DNA of 10,482 nucleotides from Victivallales bacterium (lineage in GTDB: Bacteria; Verrucomicrobiota; Lentisphaeria; Victivallales; Victivallaceae). How positions within the stretch are numbered: the stretch's first letter is position 1; each line of letters starts with the position of its first letter. Below, one piece after another: positions 6,887-10,482 of the stretch. The stretch covers positions 1 to 10,482 of the forward strand of contig DAOWBJ010000028.1 of the NCBI GenBank assembly GCA_030634125.1, given 5' to 3'. The notes beneath the pieces were generated by a model that saw only the letters and a program-made list of their open reading frames with translations, was not told the origin of the DNA and did not search any database. Both the position numbers and the translations under genes were made by a program.

Positions 6887-7588
6887 CTATTTTTCCAAAT
6901 AAAGCAGACACGAACAGTTGTCGCAGTAAACGACCGCTTCTTTTTTGGTTTCAGTCATGGTTTGCGGAGTTATTTTCAAATGACAACTACTGCAAATTCC
7001 GGCTGAGTTAACTTTTGCCAGAGGAGCTTTCTTGGCTTTCAGCAGGCGTTTATATTGTGTTAAAACAGTACTGTCAACTCTAGCTTCAAGCGGGGGACGG
7101 CTGTCTATTAATTGTTGTATTTCGGTTTTGACCTCGCCGCTGAGCTCGGTTAATTCGTCAATTTCTTCAGCAATAGCGCTCTTTTCCGCTTCAAATTCTT
7201 TTGTTATTTCTTTAAATTTTTCTTTATTTTCTTCATCCTGGTCAAACAAAAGAAGCATTGTGGTTTCCAGTTCACTGATTTTCCCTTTTTGAGTATCTAT
7301 TTGCGAAAGCATCGCTTGATATTCTGTATTTTTCTTAATCAGTGAGGACTGCTGCTGTAATTGTTCAATCTTGGTATTAATTTCGGCAATAGCGGATTCT
7401 GTTTGTTTAATATCAAGTCCGGTTTTCTGCATAGAGCTTTTCGCGTCGGAAAGGCTGGCTTCAGTGTTCTCTTTTTTTTCTTTTAGTTTAGTAATCTCGG
7501 AAGGGATCATTTTCAGGCGCAGGTGCAGATTGATAATCCGCATGTCAACTTTTTGTAACGCAAGCAAACTTTCAATCCATTGTTTCAT
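6887..7588 (-). CDS. coiled-coil C4-type zinc-ribbon protein (CT398/FlgZ-like)
   Basis: 233 residues. Residues 10-185 are a long, highly charged helical region rich in Glu, Lys and Gln, expected to form an antiparallel coiled-coil hairpin. The C-terminus is a zinc ribbon with Cys199-x2-Cys202 and Cys222-x2-Cys225, plus an extra Cys227. This matches the widespread family that includes Chlamydia CT398 and Helicobacter FlgZ (HP0958). Those members bind sigma54 (RpoN) and secretion or flagellar partners, and FlgZ also binds an mRNA. Function in this organism is not established. The start ATG (7586-7588) has AAGGA seven bases upstream and a promoter at 7634-7662, so it is probably transcribed separately from the RdgC-like gene. 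Confidence 0.9.
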   Translation of the reverse strand: MKQWIESLLALQKVDMRIINLHLRLKMIPSEITKLKEKKENTEASLSDAKSSMQKTGLDIKQTESAIAEINTKIEQLQQQSSLIKKNTEYQAMLSQIDTQKGKISELETTMLLLFDQDEENKEKFKEITKEFEAEKSAIAEEIDELTELSGEVKTEIQQLIDSRPPLEARVDSTVLTQYKRLLKAKKAPLAKVNSAGICSSCHLKITPQTMTETKKEAVVYCDNCSCLLYLEK

Positions 7589-7633
7589 AAACTTATCCTT
7601 ATGTAAAAGTACTTAAAATTTAGACTAATAAGT

Positions 7634-7662
7634 ACTATATCTGATATTTCAGCAATATCCAA
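7634..7662 (-). promoter_or_regulatory. promoter of the zinc-ribbon gene
   Basis: On the minus strand, TTGGAT (7662-7657) is followed by a 17-base spacer and TATAGT (7639-7634), predicting a start near 7627 and a leader of about 38 bases. A perfect 6-bp inverted repeat, GATATT (7643-7648) and AATATC (7654-7659), lies in the spacer and touches the -35 box. It could be a protein-binding site. Confidence 0.5.
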
Positions 7663-7716
7663 CTAAATCACAAGCTTTAGCAAAAAAAAAAGAACCAGAA
7701 TTTCAATTTTGTTGTT

Positions 7717-7801
7717 CAACCCCGTCCGGGGTTGGTGCATTTTACTGCTTATAACCACAGGTTGTACCTGTGGTTATTAAAATTTAATCCCGTTGGGATT
7801 A
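7717..7801. repeat. three-hairpin palindromic intergenic element (REP-like)
   Basis: Three perfect inverted repeats lie within 85 bases. Hairpin 1: CAACCCC (7717-7723) and GGGGTTG (7728-7734), loop 4. Hairpin 2: a 12-bp stem, 7751-7762 with 7766-7777, core ACCACAGGT, loop TGT. Hairpin 3: TAATCCC (7785-7791) and GGGATTA (7795-7801), loop GTT. The outer two share the pattern AAYCCCGT...GGG and look like diverged copies flanking the central one. The layout resembles REP/BIME-type repeats moved by IS200-like transposases. No second copy or transposase is in the window, so this is inference. Confidence 0.6.
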
Positions 7802-7883
7802 CTAAAAAAACTTGCACACTGCGTAAATATAGATTGACATTTCAGCCATCAGAATAGCAATGGCTCCAGGAGAATTCAGAAAC

Positions 7884-7912
7884 AAGAGATTGTAATCCTA
7901 AAAGAATCTCTT
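7884..7912 (-). terminator. stem-loop downstream of the RdgC-like gene, possible terminator
   Basis: AAGAGATT (7884-7891) and AATCTCTT (7905-7912) pair perfectly over 8 bp with a 13-base loop, 36 bases past the stop of the RdgC-like gene. The tract after it on the minus strand is GTTTCTG, not a clean T run, so termination is uncertain. Confidence 0.3.
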
Positions 7913-7948
7913 TCTAACGCTCACAGCTTTTCGATAGCGGTTTTTTTA

Positions 7949-9040
7949 CTAAAAGGAGTCGCGCTCTGATGCCCATTTCTGGATTTTCTTTTCGGTTTCC
8001 GCCCAATCCATTCCGCGTACGTTTTCAGCGAATTTACGGAAATATTCGCGTATTATACTTTGGAAGATGAATAAATTCTGCATGCGCTCGGCGAAAACAC
8101 TGGCGGCGTCTATTTCTTCACCCTCCGGCAAAGTCAAACTGTTGAAACTGAAATTGTCCGCATCAATACCGCCGGTCCAGATTTCATTGGCGCGGCAAAG
8201 CGTGAATTTGGCTTTTTTGAGGCGTTTCCCGACGATTAAAGCGGCTTTCGCTTCGGCGGCGCGCAAGGGGCTGCCGCCTTTTTTCAGAGTGGTTTCGGCG
8301 GCGCCTTTGGCTTCGGAAACAAATGAAAAAGTCAAAGGTCCTTCGATCATAATATCAAAATCGCCAAATTGTTCATGGGAGATTCTGCCGCCCTCGCATT
8401 CACTGAAATACCACAGCCAGGTCAGGAAATCACGCCCTGGAGCCAAGTCGTCCTGAACACCGGCAAACATGACTTCCGGCAAATCGCGTTCAGTGCACTG
8501 GAACATTTCTTCCAGCATCAAGCCGGGCTGCAATTGATATGGCTCAATATTTGTGGTTTTAAAGAAAAAAGAAATAAAATTATCCAGTTGAGTAACCGAC
8601 CCGGTTCCGACATAAAGAAGTTTCGCGTTCAAGTCTATTACCATTGGAGTACCTGAAATACCAGGTGCCATTTTGGCTAAATTCGTTTCCATGACTTGCG
8701 CTTTTATGTCCCGGCGGACTTTTGAGGAAACAATATCAAATTCGTTAGCCCGCATGTAGACGAGCTCTTCGCGTTGACAAATGGCATTGAACAGGGCAGA
8801 AGGTATTTTGCGTTCAGCTTTGCGCAGATAAAGGTAAATATGACCACCGCGTATAGCACTTTCCTCGTCAATATCGGTTTCAAGCAAAGTCCGGCCGGAT
8901 GTCCAGCCGTATACTGCCTCTTCTTTTATATGGTCAAGTTTGCCGGCTTTTTTCGCGGCAAAAAGTTCAATTAAATTTTCTGGTAATTGATTCGGCAATT
9001 GGAAAACACTAACGGTAAATGAACCTCTGTCAAATGGCAT
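7949..9040 (-). CDS. rdgC: RdgC-like recombination-associated protein
   Basis: 363 residues, longer than E. coli RdgC (about 303). RdgC is a ring-forming DNA-binding protein that restrains RecA. The pattern along the chain fits the family: a GW near the N-terminus (45-46), then YLRKAERKIP (71-80), the position of the RKEEKILP-type motif. A basic helix follows (106-116), then TPMVIDLNAKLLYVGTGSV (131-149). The C-terminal part (264-335) has a KRLKKAKFTL strand and a helix ending in EYFRKF. Residues 200-262, with DFLTWLWYFSE, account for the extra length and recur, as I remember, in long RdgC homologues from other phyla. The ATG (9038-9040) has AAGGA nine bases upstream. Assignment rests on remembered motifs, and the divergence from the proteobacterial protein is large. 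The gene stands alone, divergent from the PRC-barrel gene. Confidence 0.7.
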   Translation of the reverse strand: MPFDRGSFTVSVFQLPNQLPENLIELFAAKKAGKLDHIKEEAVYGWTSGRTLLETDIDEESAIRGGHIYLYLRKAERKIPSALFNAICQREELVYMRANEFDIVSSKVRRDIKAQVMETNLAKMAPGISGTPMVIDLNAKLLYVGTGSVTQLDNFISFFFKTTNIEPYQLQPGLMLEEMFQCTERDLPEVMFAGVQDDLAPGRDFLTWLWYFSECEGGRISHEQFGDFDIMIEGPLTFSFVSEAKGAAETTLKKGGSPLRAAEAKAALIVGKRLKKAKFTLCRANEIWTGGIDADNFSFNSLTLPEGEEIDAASVFAERMQNLFIFQSIIREYFRKFAENVRGMDWAETEKKIQKWASERDSF

Positions 9041-9194
9041 GTTTATAATTCCTTGTTGTTAAAAATAATTAATAATCAGCTTTTAAATGTATAGCCGTTT
9101 TTAGAATTTACCAGTTAAATTTATAGCTTCATTCGCACATCTGTTGAAATAAATCGTCTCATCACCTATAATCTTATTAAGGAGGATTTTTATT
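9041..9194. other. divergent intergenic region
   Basis: An AT-rich 154-base gap between the RdgC-like gene (-) and the PRC-barrel gene (+). The plus side has a clear promoter. On the minus side TATACA (9092-9087) is a possible -10 for the RdgC-like gene, but I see no convincing -35 at proper spacing. Confidence 0.6.
9144..9172 (+). promoter_or_regulatory. near-consensus sigma70-type promoter of the PRC-barrel gene
   Basis: TTGAAA (9144-9149), a 17-base spacer and a perfect TATAAT (9167-9172). Transcription should start near 9179, which places the AAGGAGG Shine-Dalgarno (9179-9185) at the very 5' end of a leader of about 16 bases. This is the strongest promoter in the window. Confidence 0.8.
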
Positions 9195-9908
9195 ATGCGA
9201 AAAAATATCGACAGCATGCTTGGCTTTTCAATTATGGCCATTGACGGGGAACTGGGGAAAGTCAGGGACTTTTATTTTGACGATGAAACCTGGAAAGTAC
9301 GTTACATCGTGGTCCAAACCGGCAGTTGGCTGCTGGGACGCAAAGTCCTTATCTCCTTCGCGTCAGTAAAAAAAATAAACTGCGAGTCATCTGTCTTTTT
9401 GGTCGATCTCTCTTGCGAACAGGTGCGCAACAGCCCCAATATTGACACCGAAAAACCGGTTTACCGACAACATGAACTGGAGCTGCACGAGCACTATATG
9501 CTCCCGGCATATTGGATCAACACTCTCGGGGTTGCCTGGGGAATAAACGATTATCCGCCCTTCGAGGCAGCGGAGACGGAGACGGAGACGGAAATGGAAG
9601 AAGATAAAGAAACTTCAGCATTGCCCGGCGACAATCAACATTTACGGAGTGCCAGACAAATAACAGGCTATCTTATTCATGCTGTTGACGGGGAAATTGG
9701 ACACGTAAAAGATTTTATTGTTGAGCTTGGAACTGGGCTTATTACTTTTTTGCTCGTTGATACACGCAATCTGCTGGCTGGCAGAAAAATTATTCTGTCC
9801 ACGGAAAAAATTAAACGCATAGAGTGGGCTGACTCGGAAGTTTATGTGAGCATTTCGCGTGGTTCCATAATAGAAAGCCCGGAGTTTGATCCGGATAAAG
9901 ATTTATAA
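9195..9908 (+). CDS. double PRC-barrel domain protein
   Basis: 237 residues with two PRC-barrel units, about 5-80 and 153-228. Each has the same landmarks: a DGE (17-19 and 165-167), a following DF (25-26 and 173-174), LLGRK or LLAGRK (46-50 and 193-198) and a closing SP (80-81 and 228-229). Between them lie RQHELELHEHYMLPAYW (91-107), typical of this family, and an acidic linker (124-139). The linker is encoded partly by three tandem GAGACG hexamers at 9573-9590. PRC barrels occur in RimM and photosynthetic reaction centre H subunits; stand-alone double forms are common but of unclear role, often linked to stress. A perfect Shine-Dalgarno AAGGAGG lies nine bases before the ATG. The protein looks cytoplasmic. 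Its stop is 13 bases from the convergent lpxB stop. Confidence 0.9.
   Translation: MRKNIDSMLGFSIMAIDGELGKVRDFYFDDETWKVRYIVVQTGSWLLGRKVLISFASVKKINCESSVFLVDLSCEQVRNSPNIDTEKPVYRQHELELHEHYMLPAYWINTLGVAWGINDYPPFEAAETETETEMEEDKETSALPGDNQHLRSARQITGYLIHAVDGEIGHVKDFIVELGTGLITFLLVDTRNLLAGRKIILSTEKIKRIEWADSEVYVSISRGSIIESPEFDPDKDL
9573..9590 (+). repeat. tandem GAGACG hexamer x3 inside the PRC-barrel gene
   Basis: Three exact copies of GAGACG followed by a diverged GAAATG (9591-9596). Together they encode ETETETEM in the acidic linker between the two PRC barrels. Copy-number change would keep the frame and only alter linker length. Confidence 0.8.
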
Positions 9909-9909
9909 A

Positions 9910-9929
9910 ACAGATTTGGAATTATCTGT
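9910..9929 (-). terminator. hairpin at the 3' end of lpxB
   Basis: ACAGAT (9910-9915) and ATCTGT (9924-9929) pair perfectly with an 8-base loop. On the minus strand the stem is followed by TTTTATAAAT, a modest T tract, fitting a terminator for lpxB. The lpxB stop codon (9922-9924) lies inside the hairpin. On the plus strand the stem is followed by an A-rich run, so it would not terminate the PRC-barrel transcript well. Confidence 0.35.
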
Positions 9930-10482
9930 GCAAAAATTCAACACAGACCTTCGCGGCATGATCTAAGGCTGTAACTTTTTCATCGGAAAGAGATTCAATC
10001 ATTTTTTGCATATCTGCTTCGACTTCTTTGCGGCGTTTACCGTGCGGCAAAATGCGTTCCAGGGCATCCGGTAGTTCTCTGGCGTTGACATGATGCTGCA
10101 AGAACTCTTCAAACATTTCCTTGTTGGCAATGATATTAGCCATTGTAAAAAAGCCGCGATACAATGTAACCAGGAAATAAGCGGCAAATATTGTAAGCCA
10201 ATTCATTTTGTAGACAACCACCAGGGGCAAGCCGGCAATTGCGCATTCTATTGTAACGGTGCCCGACGCGGCCAAACCGGTACCCGCTTTTTGCTGCCAG
10301 TAACTGGTTTTATCGGAAGTTAATTCCATATCCGGCGTGTCAGGATGGGAACGCTTGAATTTGTTGTAGATTTCCTCACAATGCTTCAATGTTTTTTCGC
10401 GCGGAGCCGAGATAGCAAACTTTAAAGCAGGATGACGCTTTTTCATTTCGACAGCGGTTTCCAGCATTGGGCGCAATAGACG
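9922..10482 (-). CDS. lpxB: lipid-A-disaccharide synthase LpxB, C-terminal half (5' end beyond window)
   Basis: The frame is open to base 10482 and reads RLLRPMLETA at the edge, which fits the RLLPxML segment after the GSR motif of LpxB. The gene therefore continues outside the window and 186 C-terminal residues are present. LpxB, a GT19 peripheral inner-membrane enzyme, joins UDP-2,3-diacylglucosamine and lipid X to make the lipid A disaccharide. Diagnostic here is SGTVTIECAIAGLPLVVVYK, the family's SGTATLE...PMVVxYK motif. It is followed by a hydrophobic membrane-facing segment and by ANIIANKEMFEEFLQ, matching the PNxxAxxxxxxELLQ motif. A TTG at 10474-10476 is not a credible start, because coding similarity runs past it. 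It is convergent with the PRC-barrel gene. Confidence 0.93.
   Translation of the reverse strand, partial: RLLRPMLETAVEMKKRHPALKFAISAPREKTLKHCEEIYNKFKRSHPDTPDMELTSDKTSYWQQKAGTGLAASGTVTIECAIAGLPLVVVYKMNWLTIFAAYFLVTLYRGFFTMANIIANKEMFEEFLQHHVNARELPDALERILPHGKRRKEVEADMQKMIESLSDEKVTALDHAAKVCVEFLHR

Larger units (their letters stand above)
7589..7948. other. 360-base non-coding gap with several hairpins
   Basis: No supported gene lies here. It holds the zinc-ribbon promoter (7634-7662), an A-rich run (7682-7691), a three-hairpin palindromic element (7717-7801) and two weaker stem-loops (7844-7865 and 7884-7912). A minus-strand open stretch covers roughly 7811-7875, reading SPGAIAILMAEMSIYIYAV in part. 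It has no start or ribosome-binding site and could be a degraded coding remnant or chance. Confidence 0.7.

Noticed and set aside
7911..7947. CGCT...AGCG pairing followed by a run of seven T on the plus strand, resembling a terminator.
   Set aside because: The stem is only four bases with a long loop, and no plus-strand gene lies upstream to be terminated.
10474..10476. TTG as a possible start codon for a short version of LpxB.
   Set aside because: The frame stays open to the window edge and the codons before it (Arg-Leu-Leu) continue the LpxB family pattern, so the gene is truncated by the window.
1..10482. Search for a defence island, toxin-antitoxin pair, CRISPR, prophage or integrative element.
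   Set aside because: No matching proteins, direct-repeat arrays, integrase or att-like repeats are visible; the genes are mostly housekeeping or regulatory in type.

Overview
The window reads as an ordinary stretch of a moderately AT-rich Gram-negative bacterial chromosome. An lpxB fragment (lipid A synthesis) implies an outer membrane with lipopolysaccharide. Strong Shine-Dalgarno sites and recognisable sigma70-type promoters support a bacterial assignment. The mix of a CT398/FlgZ-like zinc-ribbon protein, a distant RdgC-like protein and a double PRC-barrel protein would suit a PVC-type lineage (for example Lentisphaerota) or a deltaproteobacterium-like lineage. That placement is inference from gene content and is weak. 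There are no tRNA or rRNA genes, CRISPR arrays, transposases or phage genes.

Layout, left to right. 1-125 (-) is the start of a membrane-anchored protein that runs off the window. 184-774 (-) is a TetR-family repressor, divergent from a 98-residue orphan gene at 880-1176 (+). The gap between them holds a perfect 11-bp inverted repeat whose two arms each contain a TTGACA box, a good candidate autoregulatory operator. A three-gene minus-strand operon follows, with overlapping ends: hybrid sensor histidine kinase (2601-5357), TatD-family metallohydrolase (1901-2620), and TcdA-like tRNA t6A dehydratase (1177-1908). The last one meets the orphan gene tail to tail with no gap.

Next come a family-4 glycosyltransferase (5510-6769, -) and a coiled-coil zinc-ribbon protein (6887-7588, -) with its own promoter. 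7589-7948 is a 360-base non-coding gap holding a compact three-hairpin palindromic element (7717-7801) plus two further stem-loops. Then come an RdgC-like protein (7949-9040, -) and, divergently, a double PRC-barrel protein (9195-9908, +) behind a near-consensus promoter. The window ends in the C-terminal half of lpxB (9922 to the edge, -), convergent with the PRC-barrel gene.

I see no gene cluster that clearly forms a new multi-gene system. The best leads are the TetR/orphan-gene divergent operator, the kinase-TatD-TcdA overlapping operon, and the three-hairpin intergenic element.
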